A stretch of 64,000 nucleotides of DNA from JAJXWB01 sp047971685 (GCA_047971685.1 JBKDZW010000057.1:3151-67150), one strand, 5' to 3'. Counted from the first letter of the stretch, positions 34,252 to 43,552 are shown. Notes: generated by a model not told the origin, from the letters alone. Program-made: numbers and translations.

Positions 34252-35094
34252 TTGGAAAGCATCGTATTTCTGACGATTCTTGGCGCAGCGCTCATGCATG
34301 CGTCCTGGAACGCGCTGGTCAAGGCCGGCGGCGACCGTTTCGCGCTCATGCTGGCGCTGACCCTTGCCGAATGTGCGATGGGGCTTGCGCTCGCCCCGTT
34401 CTTTCCGATGATTTCGGCCAAAGCCACGCCCTGGCTTGTGCTTTCGGGCGCGCTGCATGTCGGCTACATGCTGTTTCTGACCGAGGCCTATGCGCATGGC
34501 GATCTCGCGCAGGTCTATCCGCTGGCGCGCGGCGCGGCGCCGCTGATCGTGGCGCTCGCCAGCGCCGCGTTTCCGGGCGAGGCCTTGAGTGCGGTCAAGA
34601 TTGCGGCCGTGGCCTGCATCGGCCTCGGCGTCGTCGCGCTGTCCCTGCGCGGGGGCGGCGACTGTGGCCGTATGCGTGGGAAGGCTGTCGGCTATGCGCT
34701 CGGCTCGGCCTGCTTTACCGCCGGCTATACGCTGGTGGACGCCATGGGCGCGCGCGCCTCGGGATCTGCATCCGCCTATACTTGCGCCATGTTCGCGCTG
34801 TCGGGCGCCGGCCTTGCCGCCGTGGGCCTGTTCCGGCGCGGAACCGCCATATTGCGGGCAGATGCGCGCACATGGCGTCTCGGGGCGCTCGCTGGAATAT
34901 TGTCTTTTCTGGCCTATTGGGCGGCGATCTGGGCCTTTACCAAGGCGCCCGTCGCGCTGGTGGCGGCCCTGCGCGAAACCAGCGTGCCGATGGCCATGCT
35001 GATCGGCGTCGTTTTTCTTGGCGAGCGGGGCGGCTTGTGGCGCTGGACGGCGGCGGCGACGATTGCGGCGGGCGTGGCGCTCATGCGCCTGTAG
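34252..35094 (+). CDS. EamA/DMT-family transporter
   Basis: A 280-residue protein with about ten transmembrane helices in two EamA repeats; the first repeat starts ILGAALMHASWNALVKAGGD and the second near VGYALGSACFTAGYT. Members export metabolites or amino acids. The TTG start at 34252 follows GGGAGG at 34236-34241; an internal ATG at 34294 is the alternative and would remove part of helix 1. It lies 55 bp after the DUF2336 gene. Confidence 0.87.
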   Translation: MESIVFLTILGAALMHASWNALVKAGGDRFALMLALTLAECAMGLALAPFFPMISAKATPWLVLSGALHVGYMLFLTEAYAHGDLAQVYPLARGAAPLIVALASAAFPGEALSAVKIAAVACIGLGVVALSLRGGGDCGRMRGKAVGYALGSACFTAGYTLVDAMGARASGSASAYTCAMFALSGAGLAAVGLFRRGTAILRADARTWRLGALAGILSFLAYWAAIWAFTKAPVALVAALRETSVPMAMLIGVVFLGERGGLWRWTAAATIAAGVALMRL

Positions 35095-35321
35095 GCGCAG
35101 CGCTCAAGTGCGTATAAGTCACGCTGGCGACATGTGCAGTCGATGGATCGCGCTGCCGCATCCGCCGAAGGTCAACCAGAATGCGCCGAGACATTCCGCC
35201 GTCATTTTTCCCAAGAGAATTCATGATTTTTCCTGGGAAATTCATGGTCATTACTCTGTTGCTTTTGATTTTATTACGTAAAATTAACGCTTTGTCGTGC
35301 GGCGCACATGCCGGGCGCCGC
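35095..35321. promoter_or_regulatory. AT-rich segment before the lytic transglycosylase gene
   Basis: About 80 bases at 35205-35290 are strikingly AT-rich compared with the surrounding DNA and contain two AATTCATG copies and runs of T. This is the likely promoter region for the transglycosylase gene. Open frame continues through it (possible ATGs at 35181, 35223 and 35244), so part could encode an alternative N-terminus. Confidence 0.4.
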
Positions 35322-36149
35322 GTGAAAACTCTGATTTCGTCGCTTGTGCTGTTCCTTGCGCAGGCTCCTGCGCCCGCGCTGGCGCAGGAGAGCGTTGTCG
35401 CGTCCGTCTGCCGGCTGATCGAACGCGCGGCGCAGGCGGAAAAACTTCCCGCCGATTATCTGACCAAGCTGATCTGGCAGGAGAGCCGTTTCAACGCCAG
35501 CGCGGTCAGCCCCAAGGGCGCGCAGGGCATGGCGCAATTCATGCCGGGGACGGCTGCCGAACGCGGGCTTGCCGACCCCTTCGATCCCGAACAGGCGATC
35601 CCGAAGGCCGCCAATCTGCTTGGCGAATTGCGCGGGCGGTTCGGCAATCTCGGGCTTGCGGCGGCCGCCTATAACGCGGGGCCGCAGCGCGTCGCCGACT
35701 GGCTTTCCGGCAAAGGCGGCATGCCCGCGGAAACGCGCAATTACGTGATGATCGTGACCGGGGCGGCGATCGAAGACTGGCGCGACGGCGCGCGCGCGCC
35801 GGCCTATGCGGTCTCGCCCGAATCCTGCGAGAAAATCACGGCGGCGCTGAAACAGCGGCGCGGCACGCTGATTGCCGCGCTCGCGCCGACAGCGCCCTGG
35901 GGCGTGCAGCTTGCCGGCAATTTCTCGAAGGCGCAGGCGCTTGCGTCTTTCGCGCGCGCCAGAACGCGGCTGGCGGGCGTTCTGGGCGACGTGCAGCCCA
36001 TGGTCATCGGCTCGCGGCTGCGCAGCCGGGGCACGCGCGCCTTCTACCGGGTGCGCGTACCTGCGCAGACCCGCGCGGAGGCGCAGGCGTTATGCGCAAA
36101 AATCCAGAAGGCCGGCGGCGCCTGCGCCGTGCTCAGGAGCACGCGCTGA
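35322..36149 (+). CDS. Lytic transglycosylase (SLT domain) with C-terminal SPOR domain
   Basis: A 275-residue periplasmic murein lyase. From the GTG at 35322 the first 22 residues form a signal peptide (LISSLVLFLAQAPAPALA). The SLT domain has the catalytic Glu in LIWQESRFN, the GAQGMAQFMPGTA motif and AAAYNAGPQRV. The last 80 residues (APWGVQLAGNFSKAQALASF to the end) match a SPOR peptidoglycan-binding domain. Start is uncertain because in-frame ATGs upstream would give an atypical double hydrophobic N-terminus. It probably acts at the septum. Confidence 0.88.
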   Translation: MKTLISSLVLFLAQAPAPALAQESVVASVCRLIERAAQAEKLPADYLTKLIWQESRFNASAVSPKGAQGMAQFMPGTAAERGLADPFDPEQAIPKAANLLGELRGRFGNLGLAAAAYNAGPQRVADWLSGKGGMPAETRNYVMIVTGAAIEDWRDGARAPAYAVSPESCEKITAALKQRRGTLIAALAPTAPWGVQLAGNFSKAQALASFARARTRLAGVLGDVQPMVIGSRLRSRGTRAFYRVRVPAQTRAEAQALCAKIQKAGGACAVLRSTR

Positions 36150-36280
36150 GGGGTATTGCAGAACTGGTTTTATCACGCAGTGGCGCGCGCGTCTTTTGCG
36201 GCTAATATCGCTGCAATTTCCATATCCGGCGCGGCCTGGGACCAGCGATGCTGCCGGGCGCGCCCTGCGAGGAGAAGCCC

Positions 36281-37465
36281 ATGAAATCCGATCCAATCGT
36301 CATTGTCGGGGCGGCGCGCACGCCCATGGGCGGGCTGCTTGGCGATTTCGCCGCCATGAACGCGCCGCAACTCGGTTCGCAGGCGCTTGCCGCCGCCGTC
36401 GCGCGCTCCGGCCTCAAGGCCGACGACATCGAGAATGTGGTGATGGGTTGCGTTCTTCCGGCGGGGCAGGGGCAGGCGCCGGCGCGTCAGGCGGCGCTTG
36501 GCGCGGGCATGCCGAAATCGACGGGGTGTACGACCGTCAACAAAATGTGCGGCTCGGGCATGCAGGCGATCATGTTTGCGCATGACATGCTGGCCGGCGG
36601 CTCGTTCGACGTGATGGCGGCCGGCGGCATGGAGAGCATGAGCAATGCGCCCTACCTGCTGCCGAAGGCGCGCGCAGGCTATCGGCTCGGGCACGACCGG
36701 GTGCTCGACCATATGTTTCTCGACGGCCTTGAAGACGCCTACGATCGCGGCCGCCTGATGGGGACATTCGCGGAAGACGCCGCCCAATCCTACCAGTTTT
36801 CGAGGCAGGCGCAGGACGCTTACGCCATCGCCTCGCTCGAGCGCGCTGTCAAGGCCGGCAAGGACGGCTCCTTCGCCGGGGAAATCGCGCCGGTGAAGGT
36901 GAAGTCGCGCAAGGGCGAGACGACGATTGAAATCGACGAGCAGCCCGGCAAGGCGCAGATCGACAAGATACCATCGCTGAAACCCGCCTTTCGCGAGGGC
37001 GGCACGGTGACGGCGGCCAATTCCTCCTCGATCTCGGACGGCGCTGCGGCGGTGACCCTGATGCGCCGCTCGCAAGCCGAAAAGCGCGGTCTCAAACCCA
37101 TCGCCACGATCGTCGGCCATTCCACGCATGCCTCGACGCCGGGCCTCTTTCCCTCCGCGCCCGTGGGGTCGATCAAGCGGCTGCTCGAGCGCGTGGGCTG
37201 GTCGGCAGGGCAGGTCGATCTCTGGGAAGTGAACGAAGCCTTTGCGGTCGTGGCCATGATCGCCATGCGCGATCTCGATATTCCGCACGACAAGATCAAC
37301 GTGCATGGCGGCGCCTGCGCGCTTGGCCACCCAATCGGCGCGTCCGGCGCGCGCATCGTCGTGACCCTGATTTCGGCCCTGCGGAAATACGGTCTCAAGC
37401 GCGGCGTCGCCTCCTTGTGCATCGGCGGCGGCGAAGCGACCGCGATTGCGCTGGAGGCGGCATGA
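36281..37465 (+). CDS. Acetyl-CoA C-acyltransferase (thiolase)
   Basis: A 394-residue thiolase with all four catalytic boxes: NKMCGSGMQA (nucleophile Cys near residue 89), NEAFA, GGACALGHPIGASGAR and CIGGGEA (second Cys). It cleaves 3-ketoacyl-CoA or condenses acetyl-CoA. The start at 36281 follows a GGAGAAG box. Its stop overlaps the start of the acyl-CoA dehydrogenase gene, so the two work in one degradation path. Unlike the thiolase at 7.6 kb this one keeps the C-terminal cysteine. Confidence 0.94.
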   Translation: MKSDPIVIVGAARTPMGGLLGDFAAMNAPQLGSQALAAAVARSGLKADDIENVVMGCVLPAGQGQAPARQAALGAGMPKSTGCTTVNKMCGSGMQAIMFAHDMLAGGSFDVMAAGGMESMSNAPYLLPKARAGYRLGHDRVLDHMFLDGLEDAYDRGRLMGTFAEDAAQSYQFSRQAQDAYAIASLERAVKAGKDGSFAGEIAPVKVKSRKGETTIEIDEQPGKAQIDKIPSLKPAFREGGTVTAANSSSISDGAAAVTLMRRSQAEKRGLKPIATIVGHSTHASTPGLFPSAPVGSIKRLLERVGWSAGQVDLWEVNEAFAVVAMIAMRDLDIPHDKINVHGGACALGHPIGASGARIVVTLISALRKYGLKRGVASLCIGGGEATAIALEAA

Positions 37466-38598
37466 TCCTGACCGAAGAACAACAGATGGTGCGCGATATG
37501 GCGCGCGATTTCTCACGCGAGAAACTGGCGCCCAACGCTGCCGAATGGGATCGCGATCACCGCTTTCCGGCCGAAGCGCTCGCGGAAATGGCTTCGCTCG
37601 GATTTCTGGGCATGAATGTGCCGGCGGAGTGGGGCGGGGCGGGGCTCGATTATGTGTCCTATGCGGCCGCCGTCATCGAGGTGGCCGCCGGCTGCGGCGC
37701 GGTATCCACCATCATGAGCGTGCATAATGGGGTCGGCTGCATGCCGATCCTGAACTACGGCGACGATGCGCAGCGCGAAAAATATCTCAAACCGATGGCG
37801 CGCGGCGAATGGATCGGCTGCTTTTGTCTCACCGAACCGGACGCGGGCTCAGACGCCGCCTCCATCCGCACGCGCGCGCGGCGCGACGGCGACCACTACA
37901 TTCTCGACGGCGCCAAGCAGTTCATCACGTCGGGCAAGAACGCCAGGATCGCCATCGTTTTCGCCGTCACCGACCCGCAGGCCGGCAAGAATGGGCTGTC
38001 CGCCTTCGTCGTGCCGACGGATACGCCAGGCTTCCGGGTCGAGCGCGTCGAATTGAAGCTCGGGCAGCATTCCTCCGACACTTGCGCGCTGTCGTTCGAG
38101 AATATGCGCGTGCCGGTTGAACAGCGCCTTGGCGCGGAAGGGCAGGGTCTCAAAATCGCGCTCGCCAATCTCGAAGGCGGTCGCATCGGCATCGCCGCGC
38201 AGGCGGTCGGCATGGCGCGGGCGGCCTTCGAGGCGGCGCGCGACTACGCCAGGGAGCGCAAGCAATTCGGCAAGCCGATCATCGAGCATCAGACGATCGC
38301 CTTCAAACTCGCCGATATGGCGACGCGGATCGAGGCCGCCGAATTGATGGTTTTTCGCGCAGCGCTTCTGAAAGACGCCGGCCTGGCGTGCCTGAAGGAA
38401 GCCTCGATGGCGAAACTCTTCGCCAGCGAGATGGCGGAGCAGGTCTGTTCGGACGCCATCCAGATTCACGGCGGCTATGGCTATCTTGCAGACTATCCCG
38501 TCGAACGCATCTATCGCGACGTGCGCGTGTGCCAGATTTACGAAGGCACGAGCGAGGTGCAGCGTCTGGTGATTTCGCGGGCGATTGCTGCGGGGTAG
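37462..38598 (+). CDS. Acyl-CoA dehydrogenase (short/branched-chain type)
   Basis: A 378-residue flavoprotein. Signature segments are CFCLTEPDAGSDAASIRT, QFITSGKNA, and QIHGGYGYLADYPVERIYRD followed by YEGTSEVQ with the expected catalytic Glu. The overall sequence resembles isobutyryl-CoA or short-chain acyl-CoA dehydrogenases. Coupled to the upstream thiolase by a four-base overlap (ATGA). Electron transfer flavoprotein genes are not in the window. Confidence 0.93.
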   Translation: MILTEEQQMVRDMARDFSREKLAPNAAEWDRDHRFPAEALAEMASLGFLGMNVPAEWGGAGLDYVSYAAAVIEVAAGCGAVSTIMSVHNGVGCMPILNYGDDAQREKYLKPMARGEWIGCFCLTEPDAGSDAASIRTRARRDGDHYILDGAKQFITSGKNARIAIVFAVTDPQAGKNGLSAFVVPTDTPGFRVERVELKLGQHSSDTCALSFENMRVPVEQRLGAEGQGLKIALANLEGGRIGIAAQAVGMARAAFEAARDYARERKQFGKPIIEHQTIAFKLADMATRIEAAELMVFRAALLKDAGLACLKEASMAKLFASEMAEQVCSDAIQIHGGYGYLADYPVERIYRDVRVCQIYEGTSEVQRLVISRAIAAG

Positions 38599-38656
38599 GC
38601 TTCAAGCAAGACGGGAGGAGGCGCTCCGGCGCGCAGCCCCGGCCGCGCCATGCCGC

Positions 38657-39451
38657 TTATGCGCCGAACTGTTCCCGCAGAATCCGTTCTTCCATGGAAT
38701 GGCCGGGGTCATGCAGCAGCGTGAGCCCGACCGCGTGGTCCATGGAGACCTCCACGCGCGTGATCTTGCGGTATTCGGAATGGTCGGCGACGGCGGCGAC
38801 CGGGCGCTTGTCGGCTTCCAGCACGTCGATCACCACTTTCGCGCGGTCCGGCAGCAGGGCGCCGCGCCAGCGCCTCGGGCGGAAGGCCGAGATCGGCGTC
38901 AGCGCCATCAAAGGCGCGGCCAATGGCAGAATGGGGCCGTTGACCGAGAGATTGTAGGCGGTCGAGCCTGCGGGCGTGGCCACCAGAAGGCCGTCCGCCA
39001 CCAGCTCCTCGAGCCGCGTCTGGCCGTCGATGGCAATGCGCAATTTCGCGGCCTGATGGGTCTGGCGCAGCATCGAGACTTCGTTGATGGCGCGCGCCTC
39101 GTGCGTCTGCCCGTCGGCGCCGGTCACGCGCATGACCAGGGGATGAACGAGCGAACTGGTGGCGGCGGCAAGCCTTTCGCGCAAGCCTTCTTCCCTGAAA
39201 TCGTTCATCAAAAAGCCGACCGAACCGCGATTCATGCCGAAAACCGGGAGATTGCGGCCTATCAGCTTGTGCAGGGTCTGGATCATCAGGCCGTCGCCGC
39301 CAAGCGCGATCACCGCGTCGGCCTCGGCAGGCGCGCATTCGCCATAGCGCGCGACCAGGCGCGCGCGCGCGCCTTCGGCTTCGGGCACGCCGGAGGACAG
39401 AAAGGCGAGACGCTCAAGGGCGCGCGCTGGGGCCGGAAAAGTAAGCGGCAT
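38657..39451 (-). CDS. nadK: NAD kinase
   Basis: A 264-residue NadK, making NADP from NAD and ATP. The GGDG motif is in VIALGGDGLM near residue 51, followed by FGMNRGSVGFLMN and the second conserved region ATPAGSTAYNLSVNGPI. Complete at normal length. It is the last gene of a run on this strand behind the nitroreductase and thioesterase; the 72-bp gap before it contains a 7-bp hairpin (GGCCCTT at 39481 with AAGGGCC at 39502). Confidence 0.95.
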   Translation of the reverse strand: MPLTFPAPARALERLAFLSSGVPEAEGARARLVARYGECAPAEADAVIALGGDGLMIQTLHKLIGRNLPVFGMNRGSVGFLMNDFREEGLRERLAAATSSLVHPLVMRVTGADGQTHEARAINEVSMLRQTHQAAKLRIAIDGQTRLEELVADGLLVATPAGSTAYNLSVNGPILPLAAPLMALTPISAFRPRRWRGALLPDRAKVVIDVLEADKRPVAAVADHSEYRKITRVEVSMDHAVGLTLLHDPGHSMEERILREQFGA

Positions 39452-39523
39452 GATCCTGCTCGTTCGGAGCGCCCTTGATAGGCCCTTGTCGGGCCGGACG
39501 AAAGGGCCTCGGGCTTCGCGCGG

Positions 39524-40189
39524 TCAGAGGAAGCGGGCGATTTCGTCCAGGGGCTTCCTGCCGATGGCGGGCACGCGGCAATCGGGGGCGGGCTTGCCGG
39601 CGACGAGCAGGACGATCGCCTTCTCATTATCGGGCCGGCCGCAGATTTCGTTGAGAAAGCCCATGGGCGAGGGCGTATGCGTCAGCGTCGCCAGTCCGGC
39701 TTCGTGCAATGCGGCGATCAGGAAGCCGGTGGCGATGCCAACCGATTCCAGCGCGTAATAATGTTTCACGCGCCTGTCGTTTTCGCCTTTGCCCCAGCGC
39801 TGCATGAAAATGGCGATGAGCCAGGGCGCGGTCTCGAGGAAGGGTTTTTCCCAATCCGTGCCGAGCGGCGCCAGCGCCTCCAGCCATTCCTTACCCGCGC
39901 GCCCGTCGTAGAAGGCTTTTTCCTCGGCCTCCGCGCCTGCGCGAATGCGCGCCTTGAGCGCGGGGTCGGAAATGGCGACGAAGGTCCAGGGCTGCTGATT
40001 GGCGCCGGAGGGCGCGGAACCTGCGGCCAGCAAGGCTGTTTCGATGATTTCGCGCGATACGGGTTCGCTGGAGAAATCACGCACGGTGCGGCGTTTTTTC
40101 AGGCGCGCGACGAAATTTTTCGTGCGCGAAAGACTTTCTTCGGGAGAAAGCGCCTGAAAGGCGAGCGGCTCGCTCGAAAAACCGCTCAT
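39524..40189 (-). CDS. Nitroreductase-family flavoprotein, iodotyrosine-deiodinase-like
   Basis: A 221-residue FMN protein. The KKRRTVRDFSSEPVSREII N-terminal motif and SAPSGANQQPWTFV are nitroreductase-type; LTHTPSPMGFLNEICGRPDNEK and the C-terminal RKPLDEI match the IYD subgroup, which performs reductive dehalogenation of halotyrosines in animals and has bacterial homologues. Bacterial substrate is generally unknown. Its start overlaps the thioesterase stop by four bases. Confidence 0.87.
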   Translation of the reverse strand: MSGFSSEPLAFQALSPEESLSRTKNFVARLKKRRTVRDFSSEPVSREIIETALLAAGSAPSGANQQPWTFVAISDPALKARIRAGAEAEEKAFYDGRAGKEWLEALAPLGTDWEKPFLETAPWLIAIFMQRWGKGENDRRVKHYYALESVGIATGFLIAALHEAGLATLTHTPSPMGFLNEICGRPDNEKAIVLLVAGKPAPDCRVPAIGRKPLDEIARFL

Positions 40190-41118
40190 TCCTCCTCGCC
40201 CGGCGTGTGGCGCAGCATGAAATGGCCGAATGCCGAAGCGATGGGCTTGTCCGGATCGTCCTGCCAGGCCCAGGCCTCGAAGGCGACCACGCGCCGGCCC
40301 TGTTTGACTATGGAAACCTTTGCGAATGTGTCGAGCGCGCGGCCCGAGCGCAGATAATTGATGGTGAGGCCGATCGGCTTGGGCAGACGATCGAGGCCCA
40401 GCTCCTTCCGCAAGGAGACGATGGCGGCAGTTTCAAGAAAGGCGCCGGTCATGCCGCCGTGAATTGCGGGCAGGATGGGATTGCCGATGATGCGTTCGGA
40501 AAAGGGCATGACGGGAACGCCGTCCTCGCCGATGCGAATGCCAAGGCAGCGCGCAAACGGACTGTTGGCGAACAGGCCGGCGGGATCCTCGGGCGCATCG
40601 AGCGGATCGGGCGTGCGGTAATTGGCGGGCTTGTCCTTCAGCATGTTGCTGCGGTTGGCGCCGGCCATGAAACAGGCCGTGGCGGTGGCGACAGGCTCGT
40701 CTTCGGATTCCTCATAGGCGGTCGCGCGCACGAAAGCGATGGAGCGCGTCACGCGGTAGCAGATCGCATGCGCCTTGAGCTCGATGCCCGGCGTGGCGGG
40801 CCTCTGGTAATCAATGCGCAGGTCGAGCGTGGCGATGGCGCGCCGGCCGTCCAGCGCAAGCTGGACCGCCATGCCGCAGCTTTCGTCGAGCATGGCCGTG
40901 ACGACGCCGCCATGCAGCACGCCGGTCTGCGCGTCTCCGACGAAAACGGGCCGGTAGGGAAGACTGGTCCAGGCCTCGCCGGGTTCGTAGCGGTCGAGCT
41001 TCAAGCCGCTGAGGTAACCGTAGACGGAACGTCGTTTGGAGATGGCTTTCGCAAGTTCCGGGAAGGCCAGCGGCGCGGGCGCAGCGTCAAGGTTCTGTGT
41101 GGCGTCTGACTGAGGCAT
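40186..41118 (-). CDS. Double hotdog acyl-CoA thioesterase (PaaI-like)
   Basis: A 310-residue protein made of two hotdog domains: the first around residues 45-155 with GVLHGGVVTAMLDESCGMAV, the second around 185-300 with PAIHGGMTGAFLETAAIV. The paired HGG motifs show a PaaI-type thioesterase fused head to tail. It should hydrolyse aryl- or acyl-CoA. It precedes the nitroreductase gene with a four-base overlap. The second domain's residues are intact, so both sites may be active. Confidence 0.87.
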   Translation of the reverse strand: MPQSDATQNLDAAPAPLAFPELAKAISKRRSVYGYLSGLKLDRYEPGEAWTSLPYRPVFVGDAQTGVLHGGVVTAMLDESCGMAVQLALDGRRAIATLDLRIDYQRPATPGIELKAHAICYRVTRSIAFVRATAYEESEDEPVATATACFMAGANRSNMLKDKPANYRTPDPLDAPEDPAGLFANSPFARCLGIRIGEDGVPVMPFSERIIGNPILPAIHGGMTGAFLETAAIVSLRKELGLDRLPKPIGLTINYLRSGRALDTFAKVSIVKQGRRVVAFEAWAWQDDPDKPIASAFGHFMLRHTPGEEE

Positions 41119-41260
41119 GGCGCCTTTTAGACCATTTTTTCTTAGACGTCAGCGAGGCATGCGCCACGGACCGCCTGAAAATGAATGGCGCCGATGGAAA
41201 ATCAATTTTGCGCCGATTTTCGTCTCTGGCATGTTGTTTGAAAATATACGGGAGGATCAA

Positions 41261-42445
41261 ATGGATGCCACCGCGCTTCCGCCAGTCGACGACCAGATCT
41301 CGCTTACCGAACTGACCGCCGATCCCTATCCGATCTATCGCCGAGTGCGGCGCGAGGCGCCGGTCGTGCGCGTCAAATCGGTGGGGCGCACGTTTTTGAC
41401 CAAGGCCGCCCACACAAAATACGTGAAGGAGAACGCCGCGATCTTCAGTTCGGACGATCCGGAGACGCCGATGAAACGCGCCTTTCAGGCGCATACGCTG
41501 ATGCGCAAGGATCACGACGAGCACCGGGCGGAGCGCATGGCGATGCTGCCCGCGCTCATGCCCAAGTCGATCGAGGCCGAATGGGCGCCGCTCTACGCCA
41601 GGCTGGTCGGCGAATATCTCGACCGTATTCCGCGCGGCGAAATCGTCGATCTTTTTCCGATGCTTGCCGGGCCATTGTCGGCGCGCATTCTGGCGCATGT
41701 GATGGGCATTCCCGACGCCAGCGACGAGGAGGTTCAGCGCTGGTCGCAGATACTCATCGACGGCGCCGGCAATTTCGGCTGGACGCCCGGCCCGTTCGAG
41801 GCGAGCGATGAAGCCAATGTCGAAATGAACCGCTGCATCGGCGCCAATATGGAGCGGGTGAAGGCTGCGCCCGACGCTTCGGCGCTGTCCGTCATGGTGA
41901 ATGCGCGCAACCCGATTCCCGAAAGCCAGATCGTCGCCAACATGAAAATCGCCATCGGCGGCGGCGTCAACGAGCCGCGCGACGGCATGCTGACGATCAT
42001 CTACGGGCTTTTGACCAATCCCGACCAGCTCGAAGCCGTTCGCGCGCAGGAAAAATGGGGCGATGCATTCGAGGAGGGCGTGCGCTGGGTGGCGCCGATC
42101 CAGGCCAGCTCGCGCGGCGTGATGGCGGATGTCGAGATCGGCGGCTCTTTCATTCCCAAGGGCGATATCGTCATGACGATCCAGGCTTCGGCAAACCGCG
42201 ACGAGGACGTGTTCGAGGACGGCGAAAACTTCAATGCGCTGCGCGGGCCGATGCATCATCAGGCCTTCGGCAATGGCCCGCATCATTGCGCGGGCGCAAA
42301 TATCGCGCGGCGCACGGTGGGCGCCATTCTGCTGCCGATGCTGTTCGAGCGTTTTGCGAACATGAGCCTGCCCGACGCCTCGGCCGTGCAATGGCGCGGG
42401 TTCGGGTTCCGCGGCCCGCTCAACATGCCGGTGCTGATGCAATAG
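41261..42445 (+). CDS. Cytochrome P450 with non-canonical I-helix
   Basis: A 394-residue soluble bacterial P450. Heme-ligand motif FGNGPHHCAG gives Cys343, and the K-helix ExxR is E272-R275. The oxygen-activation motif is unusual: GGGVNEPRD has Asn237 and Glu238 where Asp/Glu and Thr are normal. Start at 41261 follows a GGAGG box at 41251-41255. No ferredoxin or ferredoxin reductase gene is adjacent, so redox partners are elsewhere. Substrate unknown; neighbours deal with CoA thioesters. Confidence 0.93.
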   Translation: MDATALPPVDDQISLTELTADPYPIYRRVRREAPVVRVKSVGRTFLTKAAHTKYVKENAAIFSSDDPETPMKRAFQAHTLMRKDHDEHRAERMAMLPALMPKSIEAEWAPLYARLVGEYLDRIPRGEIVDLFPMLAGPLSARILAHVMGIPDASDEEVQRWSQILIDGAGNFGWTPGPFEASDEANVEMNRCIGANMERVKAAPDASALSVMVNARNPIPESQIVANMKIAIGGGVNEPRDGMLTIIYGLLTNPDQLEAVRAQEKWGDAFEEGVRWVAPIQASSRGVMADVEIGGSFIPKGDIVMTIQASANRDEDVFEDGENFNALRGPMHHQAFGNGPHHCAGANIARRTVGAILLPMLFERFANMSLPDASAVQWRGFGFRGPLNMPVLMQ

Positions 42446-42454
42446 GCGCCGGTT

Positions 42455-43552
42455 TCAGCGCGGCGCGATCTCGAACCTGTGCGTGTCGCCCGATGCCGCC
42501 GCCGTCCATGTCAGGAAACGGTCATGGGCGGCCAGGCATCCGATCCATAATTCGTTCCAGATGGCGAAGCTCTGGGGATGCAGCGGCGCAAGGCCGCGCA
42601 TCAGCCGCCAGCCGTTCTGCGTGAAAACCTGCGCGCTGTCGGCGTCCGGCTGGCGCGCGAAATTTTCGTCGCCGGCCTGCGCCATCGCCTGGATGAATTC
42701 CGCAAAACCCTTCGCGCCCGGCTTTGTCTGGCCGAGCATGGCGCGGCATTCATCGAAGAAGTGCATGCCGACCAGGCGCGCCGCGCCGCCGACCAGCCAT
42801 TGCGCGTCCTGCGGCCCGAACAGGTCGATTGCGCCGGGGATGAGCGAGCGCAGATATTCCATCGTGTAGTTGCGGGCGGCCTTGTCGAGACGCTCCTGCG
42901 GCCATGTCGCGCTGGCGAGTTTCGGCGCCTTTTCGGGATCGAACGGCGGCGCCTCCTCGCCGCGTGAAAAACGCAGGCGATCCTCGGGGGCGATGTCGTG
43001 ATCGTATTCGATGTAATAGCCTTCGAGCCCGTCCTGCCCGTCCGGCGTCTGCTTGGTGCAGACAAAGCCCAGCCGCGGATTGCCGAGCGTGACGCCATTA
43101 TGCGCATGCCAGCCGCGCAGCATGGCGCGCGACATGTCGCCGGTGACGCCGCAGATGGCGGTTCCCTCCCAGATCCAGCGCGGCGGCGCATAGCGCACCC
43201 AGGCCTTGCTGTCGCTTTCGGGCATGTATTCGACACGCACGCCGCCGATCTGGTTGGACAGATAATGATATTGCGCGCAGGCTACCGCGTGCGGCAGGCC
43301 GGCGAGCCCCAGCTTTTCCAGGCCCGGCAGGAAGGTGGCCAGATGCTGGCGGCGGAAGATGTGGAACAGAAGCTCGGAGGCCGCGTCCGACCCGCGCCGC
43401 GAGGCGACGCGCAGGAGCGCGCCCGTCAGAAAAGCATGATAAAGCCGCGAGAGGGCGCGCCAGCCCGCCTGCATCTCCTGTCGCGCCGTTTCCTGTCGCG
43501 CCGTTTCTTGCTGCGTCATTTCTTGCTGTGTCGCTTCTTGCATCTTTTGCAT
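42455..43552 (-). CDS. Hypothetical protein with glutamine-rich repeat N-terminus
   Basis: A 365-residue protein I cannot assign. Residues 1-27 are a Gln/Glu/Thr-rich repeat (EMTQQETARQETARQEM) encoded by five tandem 15-bp units at 43476-43550. The remaining 335 residues look like a folded soluble domain with RVEYMPESDSKAWVRYAPPRW, GNPRLGFVCTKQT and YYIEYDHDI; the pattern recalls cytosolic helical proteins of unknown function near P450 or CoA genes. No signal peptide. It is convergent with the P450 gene and divergent from a CoA-transferase gene. Confidence 0.75.
   Translation of the reverse strand: MQKMQEATQQEMTQQETARQETARQEMQAGWRALSRLYHAFLTGALLRVASRRGSDAASELLFHIFRRQHLATFLPGLEKLGLAGLPHAVACAQYHYLSNQIGGVRVEYMPESDSKAWVRYAPPRWIWEGTAICGVTGDMSRAMLRGWHAHNGVTLGNPRLGFVCTKQTPDGQDGLEGYYIEYDHDIAPEDRLRFSRGEEAPPFDPEKAPKLASATWPQERLDKAARNYTMEYLRSLIPGAIDLFGPQDAQWLVGGAARLVGMHFFDECRAMLGQTKPGAKGFAEFIQAMAQAGDENFARQPDADSAQVFTQNGWRLMRGLAPLHPQSFAIWNELWIGCLAAHDRFLTWTAAASGDTHRFEIAPR
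43476..43550. repeat. Five-unit 15-bp tandem repeat inside a coding sequence
   Basis: Consecutive 15-base units read TCCTGTCGCGCCGTT twice exactly (43476-43490, 43491-43505), then TCTTGCTGCGTCATT, TCTTGCTGTGTCGCT and TCTTGCATCTTTTGC. On the minus strand they encode pentads such as QETAR. The unit length keeps frame, so copy number changes would lengthen or shorten the N-terminus without frameshift. Confidence 0.75.

Noticed and set aside
39481..39508. Intrinsic terminator before nadK
   Set aside because: The GGCCCTT/AAGGGCC hairpin has no T-run on the coding strand, so I keep it only as an intercistronic stem.
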